From: RGIG3178 sp963674495 | GTDB taxonomy: Bacteria; Bacillota; Clostridia; Christensenellales; QAND01 | Length of the DNA: 64,000 bases | Assembly: GCA_963674495.2 (NCBI GenBank) | Contig: CAXXLG010000003.1 | Location: forward strand, 159,556-223,555 | Direction: 5' to 3' | Shown here: positions 7,429 through 14,999 of the stretch, one piece after another | Layout of the letters: the number at the start of each line of letters is the position of its first letter | Numbering within the stretch: the stretch's first letter is position 1 | The notes under the pieces: model-generated | Database searches by the model: none | What the model saw: the letters and a program-made list of their open reading frames with translations, nothing else | Told to the model about the DNA's origin: nothing | Made by a program: the position numbers and the translations under genes

Positions 7429-8331
7429 ATGCAGAATCAAGCACTGCGCATCGGCTTCGTGGGCCTCGGAATTATGGGGCGGCCCATGGCGAAAAACATA
7501 CTCAACGCGGGGTATCCGCTCTGCGTATATAACCGGACGGCTTCAAAAGCCAAGGAGCTTGTGGAGGCGGGCGCGACACAGGGGTCGACCCCCAAAGAGG
7601 TGGCGCAAAAGAGCGATGTCGTCATCACCATCGTCAGCGATACACCAGACGTTGAAGCGGTGTTGTTCGGTGAAAATGGCGTAGCCGAAGGGGTACGCGA
7701 GGGTATGATCGTGGTGGACATGAGTACCATCTCGCCGCATCAGACGCGCGGCTTTTCCAAAAAGCTCAAGGAGTTGGACGTTACACTGCTGGATTGCCCG
7801 GTCAGCGGCGGAGATGACGGCGCAAAAGCGGGCAGGTTGACCATCATGTGCGGTGGCGAAAAGCAGGCGTTTGACAAGGTATTGCCTGTGCTGGAGACGA
7901 TGGGCAAAAAGGTCACGCTGATGGGTGCGAGCGGGGCGGGACAGGCAACCAAACTGTGCAATCAGGTGTGCTTGAGCAGTGCGCTTTTGGGCGTATGTGA
8001 GTGCCTGCTGTTGGCTACCAAGGAAGGACTTGACTGCAATAAAGTGGTCGAAGTGCTCTCCGGCGGCGCAGCCAACTCCTATCAGCTTAGCGTACAGGGT
8101 CCCAAAATGGTGGCGCACGATTACAGTCCCGGATTTTTTGTTGATCTGTTCCAGAAGGATCTCAGGCTGTGCGCGCAGGCGGCACAGAACAACCATCTGT
8201 CGCTGCCGGGATCGACGTTGGTGGCGCAGCTATACAATGCCGTACAGGGCATTGAGGGCAGCCATGAGATGGGCAGCCAGGCGCTGATTCTGGCGTTGGA
8301 GCAGCTCAATGCGCATAAAGTGGCGGAATAG
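7429..8331 (+). CDS. 3-hydroxyacid dehydrogenase, GarR/HibD family
   Basis: A 300-residue NAD(P)-dependent beta-hydroxyacid dehydrogenase. The Rossmann motif GFVGLGIMGRPMAKN is at residues 9-23, the substrate-binding signature DCPVSGGDDGAKAG near 120, and GAGQATKLCNQ near 168, whose Lys is the catalytic residue. The family includes 2-hydroxy-3-oxopropionate (tartronate semialdehyde) reductase and 3-hydroxyisobutyrate dehydrogenase; no adjacent aldolase or dehydratase decides between them. The ATG at 7429 is chosen because AGGAAAGGAG lies 8 bases upstream. A GNAT gene begins 3 bases after the stop, so the two are coupled. Confidence 0.88.
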   Translation: MQNQALRIGFVGLGIMGRPMAKNILNAGYPLCVYNRTASKAKELVEAGATQGSTPKEVAQKSDVVITIVSDTPDVEAVLFGENGVAEGVREGMIVVDMSTISPHQTRGFSKKLKELDVTLLDCPVSGGDDGAKAGRLTIMCGGEKQAFDKVLPVLETMGKKVTLMGASGAGQATKLCNQVCLSSALLGVCECLLLATKEGLDCNKVVEVLSGGAANSYQLSVQGPKMVAHDYSPGFFVDLFQKDLRLCAQAAQNNHLSLPGSTLVAQLYNAVQGIEGSHEMGSQALILALEQLNAHKVAE

Positions 8332-8333
8332 AA

Positions 8334-8825
8334 ATGATCATCCGTGATGCTTGTACAGATGATCTTGACATGATCGGGAGAATCTGGAATCATTACATTC
8401 AAAAAACCACGTATAACTGGCGGCATGAATGCTATACGCCGGTAGAATTGCGGCAATGGTTCGTTCAGCACGGGACATCCAATCGTCCCGTGCTGGTCGT
8501 TGAAGAGGATGGATGCATCCTGGGATTCGGTGCACTTTCAACCTTTCGCGGTTCCACCGGTTATCGTTTTACCGTGGAGGATACCATCTATTTGGCGCCG
8601 CAGGCACAAGGACGCGGCTTGGGCACGTTGTTGATGACGGCAATGCTGCAACGGGGCAAGGACGTCGGCCTGAGGCAGGTGGTGGCCATGATCGACAGCG
8701 GAAACGTACAAAGCATAGAATTTCATGCAAAGATGGGCTTTGAAACGGTTGGCGTACTCAGGGATATCGGAGAAAAAAGTGGGAAGGTCCTCAGTTGCGT
8801 CGTCATGCAGCGGCGTTTGAATTGA
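8334..8825 (+). CDS. GNAT acetyltransferase, phosphinothricin acetyltransferase-like
   Basis: A 163-residue single-domain GNAT. The acetyl-CoA loop is APQAQGRGLGTLL (about residues 83-95), and the C-terminal NVQSIEFHAKMGFETVGVLRDIG resembles the Pat/Bar branch, which acetylates phosphinothricin, methionine sulfoximine or related amines. The N-terminal IWNHYIQKTTYNW also fits that branch. It starts 3 bases after the GarR-like gene and ends about 35 bases before the HAD gene, so it is the middle of a three-gene transcript. The natural substrate is unknown. Confidence 0.85.
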   Translation: MIIRDACTDDLDMIGRIWNHYIQKTTYNWRHECYTPVELRQWFVQHGTSNRPVLVVEEDGCILGFGALSTFRGSTGYRFTVEDTIYLAPQAQGRGLGTLLMTAMLQRGKDVGLRQVVAMIDSGNVQSIEFHAKMGFETVGVLRDIGEKSGKVLSCVVMQRRLN

Positions 8826-8859
8826 CGATAGAACCCAGAATCACGGAAGGATGGTGGAT

Positions 8860-9654
8860 ATGAAGGATCTTCGCGCACAACTCAAAAACATCCGCGGGTT
8901 TCTTTTGGACATGGACGGCACCATATACCTTGGCGAAAGGTTGATCGAGGGTACTGAGGCGTTTTTGCAAAGAGTGGAGCAGACCAAAAGAAAAATCTTG
9001 TTTATCACCAACAACTCGTCACACAATGTCTCGTATTATCAGCAGAAGCTCTCGCGTATGGGAATTGAAGTACAAAGGAATCAACTCATGACGTCCGGGC
9101 AGGCCGCGGCGGACCTTTTAAATCGAACGCATTCGAATGCGCGCGTATGGGTGCTGGGCAACGATTATCTCAAGGATGAACTGCGCGAAGAGGGTATAGA
9201 GGTTGTGGATAAAAAGCCGAACATCGTGCTGGCCGGTTATGACAATACATTGACATATAGCAAGCTGTGTGAATTCTGCGATTATGTGCGCCAGGGGTTG
9301 CCGTATATTGCAACGCATCCGGACTATAACTGTCCCGTGGAAGGTGGATTTGAACCGGACCTGGGATCGATTATGGCGCTTGTGGAGGCATCGACCGGAC
9401 GCAAGGCAGATCGTGTGGCGGGCAAGCCCGAGATCGATATGGTGCTGGCGGCGCAAAAGCGATTGTCTGCACAGGTCGGACAGTTGGCCATGTGCGGCGA
9501 CCGGCTGTACACCGACATTGCGGTTGGTAAGCGACACGGGCTTTTGAGCATTCTGGTGCTGACCGGCGAAGCGAAAGAGGAGGATATCCCCAAGGCGCAA
9601 TACAAGCCGGACATTGTGGTTCCAAGCCTAAGCGCGCTCACGCCATACCTATGA
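8860..9654 (+). CDS. HAD-IIA sugar phosphatase, NagD family
   Basis: A 264-residue cytoplasmic phosphatase. Motif I is LLDMDGTIYLG (nucleophile Asp near residue 16), motif II is FITNNSS, the cap carries AGYDNTLTY, and motifs III/IV are GKPEID and MCGDRLYTDI. Length and order match NagD/AraL-type HAD-IIA enzymes, which dephosphorylate nucleotides or sugar phosphates. The start at 8860 is preferred over 8851 because GGAAGG then has proper spacing. Last gene of the GarR-GNAT-HAD group; no clear terminator follows directly. Confidence 0.88.
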   Translation: MKDLRAQLKNIRGFLLDMDGTIYLGERLIEGTEAFLQRVEQTKRKILFITNNSSHNVSYYQQKLSRMGIEVQRNQLMTSGQAAADLLNRTHSNARVWVLGNDYLKDELREEGIEVVDKKPNIVLAGYDNTLTYSKLCEFCDYVRQGLPYIATHPDYNCPVEGGFEPDLGSIMALVEASTGRKADRVAGKPEIDMVLAAQKRLSAQVGQLAMCGDRLYTDIAVGKRHGLLSILVLTGEAKEEDIPKAQYKPDIVVPSLSALTPYL

Positions 9655-9710
9655 TGTGTGAAGGCTGTTCCTGATGTATACAAGATGCATAGTATATCGT
9701 ATGCATGATA

Positions 9711-9875
9711 TCCATCCGGACCCGCTTCGTAAAATGGACAGGGCTATCCTTGGATAACCCATGATGTAGTATCTGGGGCGGACACTCCGGATGGATGCGG
9801 TTTACAACATAGCGATGTCCACCGTTGGCACATGGTTTTATACGGGATCGCCAGTTTTGATGGGGATCTTTTTTT
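9711..9875 (+). ncRNA. Candidate structured small RNA with intrinsic terminator
   Basis: There is no coding potential in this gap. A perfect 10-bp stem TCCATCCGGA (9711-9720) / TCCGGATGGA (9786-9795) encloses a further CCGC/GCGG pairing and a hairpin GGGCTATCC-TT-GGATAACCC. Downstream, GATCGCCA / TGGGGATC followed by seven T (9846-9875) is a good terminator. A TTCCTG / TAGTAT pair near 9667-9695 could be its promoter. The 5' GATATCCATC can alternatively pair with the terminator arm GATGGGGATC. Size (about 170-180 nt) is in the range of 6S RNA, but I see no diagnostic match. The moeA promoter lies beyond the terminator, so this would be a separate transcript. Confidence 0.45.
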
Positions 9876-9929
9876 ATTTGGAAACTCAGCGGCATAGTTG
9901 TATGGCCAACGTGCAAAGGCGCATACGCA

Positions 9930-9958
9930 TTGAATTTACACCATGATTGAGATACAAT
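9930..9958 (+). promoter_or_regulatory. Promoter of molybdenum-cofactor operon
   Basis: TTGAAT (9930-9935), a 17-base spacer and TACAAT (9953-9958). The predicted start is near 9965, giving a leader of about 175 nt before moeA. Confidence 0.7.
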
Positions 9959-10003
9959 GAATTTCTAAGGAAACAAGAATAAATCCAATGCAAAGGCCTG
10001 ATA

Positions 10004-10091
10004 TTCCCGCTCGAGGTGCATGTGCGGACACGGAGAAATTCGTGAACCGGGCATACGGCGATTTTACAGGGGAAAAGATAATCGGCGGGAA
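10004..10091 (+). promoter_or_regulatory. Candidate structured leader of moeA operon
   Basis: TTCCCGC plus CGA (10004-10014) pairs with TCG plus GCGGGAA (10082-10091), closing a domain that holds a TGCGG...CCGGGCA helix around a CACG/CGTG hairpin. It sits between promoter and start codon of a Moco operon, where a cofactor-sensing riboswitch would be expected. The conserved core of the known Moco riboswitch is not evident to me, so this is only a structural candidate. Confidence 0.35.
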
Positions 10092-10139
10092 CGAAAAAAC
10101 AACAGGTGTATGCAGCAAGTGGATATTGGAGGATTCTTT

Positions 10140-11357
10140 TTGTTCAACGTTATGGAATCAGAACAGGTGGAAAATCTGATCGAAAGCAATTTCGATTTGA
10201 CTTTGACCTGTACCACCGTACAACTATGCCATGCGAACGGCATGATTTTGGCATCCGACGTCCAATCCAATGAATATGTGCCGGATTTCGATCGATCCAC
10301 CGTCGACGGTTATGCGGTACAGTCCAAGGATGTATTCGGCTGTTCCGACACTATACCCGCGCTGTTGACGTTGCGCGGGGAAATTCTGGCGGGTGAAGAG
10401 CCAAAAGCAAAATGGCAAAGCGGCGATTGCTTTTATGTACCCACCGGCGGTGCGCTGCCACAGGGTACGGATGCGATGGTGATGATCGAATATGCACAGC
10501 GGTTTTCCGACGGTACCGTTGCCATGTACAAGCCGTCTGCACCGGGGCAGCACATCATTTTCCGCGGCGACGATGTCAAGCCTACCGAAGTGGTGCTGTA
10601 TAAGAATACCGCCGTTACGGCCAAGGAGATCGGCGCGCTGTCGGCACTTGGCATATCGCAGGTGCCCGTTTACCAAAAACCGAAGGTTGGCATCATCTCG
10701 ACGGGGGACGAGCTTGTTCCCGTCGATGATAAGCCAAAGGGCGGGCAGGTCCGCGACGTGAACGGTCAAATGCTGTGCTCCGCCGTGCGTTCTGCCGGCG
10801 GCGAGCCGGTGTTTTACGGCATTGTCAGGGACGAATACGACGCGCTCTTGGATTGCGTACAAACAGCGATGAAAGAATGCGATATATTGCTTCTCTCCGG
10901 CGGCACGTCGGTGGGCAGCCGTGACGCGACGCGCAACGTCATAGAGGAGTTGGGGGAGATTTTGGTGCATGGCATTGCCATCAAGCCTGGAAAACCCACC
11001 ATCGTCGGCAAGATTCAAAACAAACCCGTTTTCGGGTTGCCCGGGCATCCCATGGCGGCTTATTTTATGTTTATGATATTTATAAGCGGCTTCATCGGTA
11101 GGATTTCCGGCAAAAAGCAGCGGACGTATACGATCGAGGCGATATTGACAAGCGCGATACCCTCCAACCACGGTCGGGAGGAATGTATACCGGTGCATCT
11201 TGTATCGGGCAATCCGGTCTGTGCGACGCCGGTATTCAGTAAATCCGGCTTAATCACTACGCTGGCTGGAACAGATGGATATATACGAATCGACCGGGAT
11301 TGTGAAGGAATGGCAAAGGGAAGCCAAGTGGAAGTCACACTGTTTAGGAGTGAATAG
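10140..11357 (+). CDS. moeA: Molybdopterin molybdenumtransferase MoeA (first copy)
   Basis: A 405-residue enzyme that inserts molybdate into adenylylated molybdopterin. Family motifs in order: FDRSTVDGYAVQ (about residues 45-56), PTGGALPQGTDAMV, GIISTGDELVPVD, LLSGGTSVGSRD, and GLPGHPMAAYF near the C-terminus. The start is set at TTG 10140: GGAGGA at 10128-10133 is 6 bases upstream and gives the usual xFNVMESEQV N-terminus, whereas ATG 10152 is 18 bases away. It is first in a tightly packed operon and ends 2 bases before the second moeA. Firmicutes often carry two MoeA paralogues, possibly for different metals or cofactors. Confidence 0.92.
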   Translation: MFNVMESEQVENLIESNFDLTLTCTTVQLCHANGMILASDVQSNEYVPDFDRSTVDGYAVQSKDVFGCSDTIPALLTLRGEILAGEEPKAKWQSGDCFYVPTGGALPQGTDAMVMIEYAQRFSDGTVAMYKPSAPGQHIIFRGDDVKPTEVVLYKNTAVTAKEIGALSALGISQVPVYQKPKVGIISTGDELVPVDDKPKGGQVRDVNGQMLCSAVRSAGGEPVFYGIVRDEYDALLDCVQTAMKECDILLLSGGTSVGSRDATRNVIEELGEILVHGIAIKPGKPTIVGKIQNKPVFGLPGHPMAAYFMFMIFISGFIGRISGKKQRTYTIEAILTSAIPSNHGREECIPVHLVSGNPVCATPVFSKSGLITTLAGTDGYIRIDRDCEGMAKGSQVEVTLFRSE

Positions 11358-11359
11358 CA

Positions 11360-13267
11360 ATGGCATTTGCGTATTTAACAAACGTTCCGCTGGATCGGGC
11401 GGTATCGGATTATTTGAACAAGCTGAGCGGGAACGGCCTTGCACCCAAGAGCGAGATGATAAGCGTGACGAACGCGCATGGGCGGGTGACATTTGAGGCT
11501 GTCTACGCCAAAAATTGTGCGCCCCACTACAATGCCTGCGCCATGGATGGCATTGCGCTTTCTGCCCGCCTTACCTTCGGCGCGACGGAGACGACGCCGG
11601 TTCATCTTGAAAAAGGAAAATTCGTGCGCGTGGATACCGGCGATCCGCTGCCGGATAATTGCGACGCTGTTGTGATGATTGAGGATGTTATTGAAACGGA
11701 CAACGGTGTGGACTTGTTTGCCGCCGCCGTGCCTTGGCAGCATATCAGGCAGATCGGCGAGGATATCAGCGCCAACGATATGATATTGCCGTCCTATACC
11801 AAAATCACACCGGCTTCAATGGGCGCGATGCTGGCCAGCGGCGTGATGCGTGTCAAGGTGGTTAAACAGCCCGTTGTGGGCATCATCCCGACGGGTGATG
11901 AGATCGTCCCGCCCACGGACAATCCCGGCGAGGGCGAGATCATAGAGTTTAATTCAACGATCTTTTCCGCCATGCTGCAAAGCTGGGGCGCAACGCCCAT
12001 GGTCTATCCGATCGTGAGGGACAAGCTGGCGTTGATCGAGAAAGCGCTGTTAAAAGCCCTTGACGAATGTGATGCGGTGCTGCTCAACGCGGGTAGTTCG
12101 GCGGGTAGCGAGGATTATTCCACGCAAGCCATCGAAAACGTAGGAGAGGTGTTGCTGCACGGTCTGGCGATTCGTCCCGGCAAACCCACGATTCTGGGAT
12201 TGCAAGGCCAAAAACCGGTTTTGGGCGTGCCCGGGTATCCGGTATCCGGCATCATTGTGTTGGAGCAGGTATTCAAACCCATTGTGGATGTATTGACAGG
12301 GCAAAGCGGCCAGAGAGGTCGGATAATCGATGCGGTATGTGCCAGAAGCTTTACCAGTTCGTTGAAATACCGTGAGTTTGTGCGCACGCGCGTTGGATAT
12401 GTGGATAATCGGATGATTGCGGTGCCGCTCAACCGTGGCGCGGGCGTGGTATCGTCGTTTGTCAAGGCGGACGGGATCATCGACGTGCCGCAAAACCGGG
12501 AAGGGTATGAGGCAGGCAGTGCCGTACAGGTGCGGCTGCTGCGCGCCGAAGAGGATATCAAAAACATGGTGGTGGTAACGGGCAGCCATGATCCGCTCAT
12601 CGACGAAGTGGCTGATATGCTCTCTGGAAAATACAAGGACAGTTTTGTGGCGTCGTCGCATGTGGGCAGCATGGGCGGCATTATGGCGATCAAGCGCCGT
12701 GAAGCGCACATCGGCGGTATTCACATGCTGGACGAATCTACGGGCACGTACAATGTTCCCTATATAAAGAAGTATCTCGACGAAAAGGATATTGTGCTGA
12801 TCGAATGCGTCCAACGTGTACAGGGTCTTTTGGTCAAAAAGGGAAATCCCAAAGGAATACAGGTATTTTCTGATATCGAAAACGAAGGGCTATCCTATGT
12901 CAACAGGCAAAAGGGCTCGGGCACCAGGATACTTTGCGATTATCTTGCCAGCAATGCCAATATTGAACACGGATCAGTGGACGGATACGACAGGGAGGAG
13001 TATACGCACACCGGCGTGGCGGCGATTGTTGCCGCGGGCAGCGCGGATGTCGGACTTGGGATCTATTCCGCTGCCAAGCTGTATGACTTGGATTTCATAC
13101 CCATCTGCGATGAGCAATATGACCTGTTGGTGTTGAAACAGGCGATGGAACTGCCGTCGGTTGGCCGGTTCATTGAGATATTGAAATCTGTCGAGTTTAA
13201 AACTAGAATAGATGTTTTGGGCGGTTATACGACGCGTAATCCGGGGGAGGCACGTACATGGGATTAA
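11360..13267 (+). CDS. moeA: MoeA fused to periplasmic-binding-protein-like domain
   Basis: A 635-residue two-domain protein. Residues 1-400 are MoeA-like (HYNACAMDGIAL, GIIPTGDEIVPPTD, LLNAGSSAGSED, GVPGYPVSGIIV). Residues about 415-630 start VVVTGSHDPLIDEVADML and form a PBP_like domain (SSHVGSMGGIMAIKRREAHIGGIHM, RQKGSGTRILCDYL, IVAAGSADVGLGIYSAA) resembling molybdate or tungstate binding proteins, without a signal peptide, hence cytoplasmic. This architecture occurs in Clostridia and archaea and probably couples oxyanion sensing or delivery to cofactor insertion. The start ATG 11360 has TAGGAGTGA upstream. It overlaps moaC by 10 bases. Confidence 0.9.
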   Translation: MAFAYLTNVPLDRAVSDYLNKLSGNGLAPKSEMISVTNAHGRVTFEAVYAKNCAPHYNACAMDGIALSARLTFGATETTPVHLEKGKFVRVDTGDPLPDNCDAVVMIEDVIETDNGVDLFAAAVPWQHIRQIGEDISANDMILPSYTKITPASMGAMLASGVMRVKVVKQPVVGIIPTGDEIVPPTDNPGEGEIIEFNSTIFSAMLQSWGATPMVYPIVRDKLALIEKALLKALDECDAVLLNAGSSAGSEDYSTQAIENVGEVLLHGLAIRPGKPTILGLQGQKPVLGVPGYPVSGIIVLEQVFKPIVDVLTGQSGQRGRIIDAVCARSFTSSLKYREFVRTRVGYVDNRMIAVPLNRGAGVVSSFVKADGIIDVPQNREGYEAGSAVQVRLLRAEEDIKNMVVVTGSHDPLIDEVADMLSGKYKDSFVASSHVGSMGGIMAIKRREAHIGGIHMLDESTGTYNVPYIKKYLDEKDIVLIECVQRVQGLLVKKGNPKGIQVFSDIENEGLSYVNRQKGSGTRILCDYLASNANIEHGSVDGYDREEYTHTGVAAIVAAGSADVGLGIYSAAKLYDLDFIPICDEQYDLLVLKQAMELPSVGRFIEILKSVEFKTRIDVLGGYTTRNPGEARTWD

Positions 13268-14040
13268 CCCACATAGATCAAAAAGGCGATGCGCACATGG
13301 TGGACGTGAGCGGCAAAGTGCAGACGAAGCGCGAAGCTACAGCACGGGCGATGGTCGCCATGAAGAGCGATACGCTGGATTTGATATTATCCGATAAGAT
13401 CAAAAAGGGCGACGTGTTTGCAACCTGTCGCATCGCAGGCATTATGGCGGCAAAGCGCACGTCTCAGATCATACCGCTGTGCCATCCGATCCCCATCACA
13501 TCGGTTCGGGTGGATATCACGCCGGTTCCACCGGGCACGGTGGTGATTGAGGCTACGGTGGGCTGTACGTTTGAAACCGGGGTGGAGATGGAAGCGTTGC
13601 ACGCCGCGTCCGTCGCCGCACTGACGTTGTATGATATGTGCAAAGCGGTGGACCGGGCGATGGAGATCAAAAGCATTGCTTTGATAAAAAAATCAGGTGG
13701 GCGTTCCGGCGCGTTTTCGAGGGGAACACAGCCGACCATCGTGTCTGTCAATCTGAAGGAAGGCACGGAGGTGTCGCTGCTGGATTCAAAAGTGCAGGCG
13801 GAGATGAAAAACCTGGACGGTCTGTGCATGAAAAAGTTCAGGGCGGACGTTATCACAAACGGAGTGGATTACGGCAACCTTCAAGTCGACGACGATTTTA
13901 ACGTTGGCGGATACGCGTTTACCGTGACGCGCAGAAAGGGCTGCTACGACGAATGCCCACGGTATCAGGCTCAAGAACACTGTCCATTGAAAAATGGTTG
14001 TATATTTGCCGCCGTTGGTAAACAAGGGGATGCGGGATAA
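13258..14040 (+). CDS. moaC: MoaC fused to MOSC-like Cys-rich half domain
   Basis: A 260-residue protein. Residues 1-158 are MoaC (HMVDVSGKVQTKREATARA, AAKRTSQIIPLCHPIPIT, VEMEALHAASVAALTLYDMCKAVDR, KSGGRSG), the synthase that forms cyclic pyranopterin monophosphate. Residues about 160-260 are an extra domain. Its MKKFRADVITNGVDYGNL and GCYDECPRY...HCPLKNGCIFAAV align by eye with GKFAENITTEGLELYTL and ECHRHCQIY...MCIMPTEGIFVKV of the MOSC domain two genes downstream, sharing C..C and a third Cys. It appears to be a truncated MOSC-type domain. The start overlaps the upstream gene by 10 bases and moaA follows 4 bases later. Confidence 0.88.
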   Translation: MGLTHIDQKGDAHMVDVSGKVQTKREATARAMVAMKSDTLDLILSDKIKKGDVFATCRIAGIMAAKRTSQIIPLCHPIPITSVRVDITPVPPGTVVIEATVGCTFETGVEMEALHAASVAALTLYDMCKAVDRAMEIKSIALIKKSGGRSGAFSRGTQPTIVSVNLKEGTEVSLLDSKVQAEMKNLDGLCMKKFRADVITNGVDYGNLQVDDDFNVGGYAFTVTRRKGCYDECPRYQAQEHCPLKNGCIFAAVGKQGDAG

Positions 14041-14044
14041 AATT

Positions 14045-14995
14045 ATGATGGATCAATACGGAAGAAACATTGAATATGTACGGCTTTCGTTAACGGAACG
14101 GTGCACGCTCCAATGCGAATACTGCCGGGCGGCTGAGGGCATATGTCCCAAAATGGCGGAAATGAGTGCCGACGAGATTGAGCGCATTGTAATAGCCATG
14201 GCAAAGATCGGTGTGCGTAAGGTGCGCCTGACCGGCGGGGAACCCATGTTGCGCCGGGATATTATCGACATCGTAGAGCGCATTGCGCGTATTGAAGGCA
14301 TCGAGGAGATTGCCATGACCACCAACGCGCAGCAACTGGTGGGCAAATCGAAAGAGTTGAAAGAGGCAGGGTTGACAAGGCTGAATATCAGTATGGATTC
14401 TCTGGATCCGGACAAGTACCGTAAGATGACGGGCGGGGAGCTGGCACCGGTCATCACAAGCATCGACGAAGCCATCGAGGCGGGATTGTTGCCGCTGAAG
14501 ATCAATGCAGTGGTGATACGCGGTCAGAACGATGACGAGATCGACGATTTCATCGCACTGGCAAAGGATAAACCCGTGGACGTGCGCTTTATCGAGTTGA
14601 TGCCGATGGGCAGGCTGGGCCAGGACGAGAGCCTTCGGGTATCCACGGATGAGATGGTTGCTACAAGGCCGTATTTGATCCCACTGACCCCGAGGTATCT
14701 TTCGCAGCCATCCACGGATTATAGCATCAAGGGGTACCGAGGCCGTATCGGATTCATCAGCCCTATTTCGCATAAATTTTGCGGCGACTGCAACCGCGTA
14801 CGGGTATTGTCCGACGGTACGCTACGGCCCTGCCTAGGGGATAACAGCGAGGTTTCGTTGAGAGAGACGCTTGATAGCGGGGATGATGAAATACTGCTCA
14901 ACGTGATTCGGGCAGCGGTATTTGGAAAGCCGGTTGGACACAACTTCCAGGATGGGTTTGCGCCCAAACGGGATATGAGTAAAATTGGAGGGTGA
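14045..14995 (+). CDS. moaA: GTP 3',8-cyclase MoaA
   Basis: A 316-residue radical SAM enzyme that starts Moco synthesis from GTP, working with MoaC. The N-terminal cluster CTLQCEYC (CX3CX2C) is near residue 20, followed by VRLTGGEPMLRRDI; the C-terminal cluster is FCGDCNRVRVLSDGTLRPCLG; the protein ends in the conserved GG pair (SKIGG) that reaches the active site. Length is normal. ATG 14045 or the adjacent ATG 14048 are equally possible starts. It lies between moaC and the MOSC-mogA gene, with 4-base gaps on each side. Confidence 0.93.
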   Translation: MMDQYGRNIEYVRLSLTERCTLQCEYCRAAEGICPKMAEMSADEIERIVIAMAKIGVRKVRLTGGEPMLRRDIIDIVERIARIEGIEEIAMTTNAQQLVGKSKELKEAGLTRLNISMDSLDPDKYRKMTGGELAPVITSIDEAIEAGLLPLKINAVVIRGQNDDEIDDFIALAKDKPVDVRFIELMPMGRLGQDESLRVSTDEMVATRPYLIPLTPRYLSQPSTDYSIKGYRGRIGFISPISHKFCGDCNRVRVLSDGTLRPCLGDNSEVSLRETLDSGDDEILLNVIRAAVFGKPVGHNFQDGFAPKRDMSKIGG

Positions 14996-14999
14996 CGGT

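Noticed and set aside
9638..9916. 92-codon minus-strand frame in the HAD-moeA gap
   Set aside because: Rich in His/Pro without a ribosome-binding site, and overlaps a strong RNA-type stem and terminator on the plus strand.
10004..10091. Calling the moeA leader a Moco riboswitch
   Set aside because: The position is right, but the conserved core of the Moco RNA class is not visible to me, so it is listed only as a structured candidate.
10224..11198. 324-codon minus-strand frame over moeA
   Set aside because: Antisense shadow of a GC-rich gene with no protein-like motif; moeA is certain on the plus strand.
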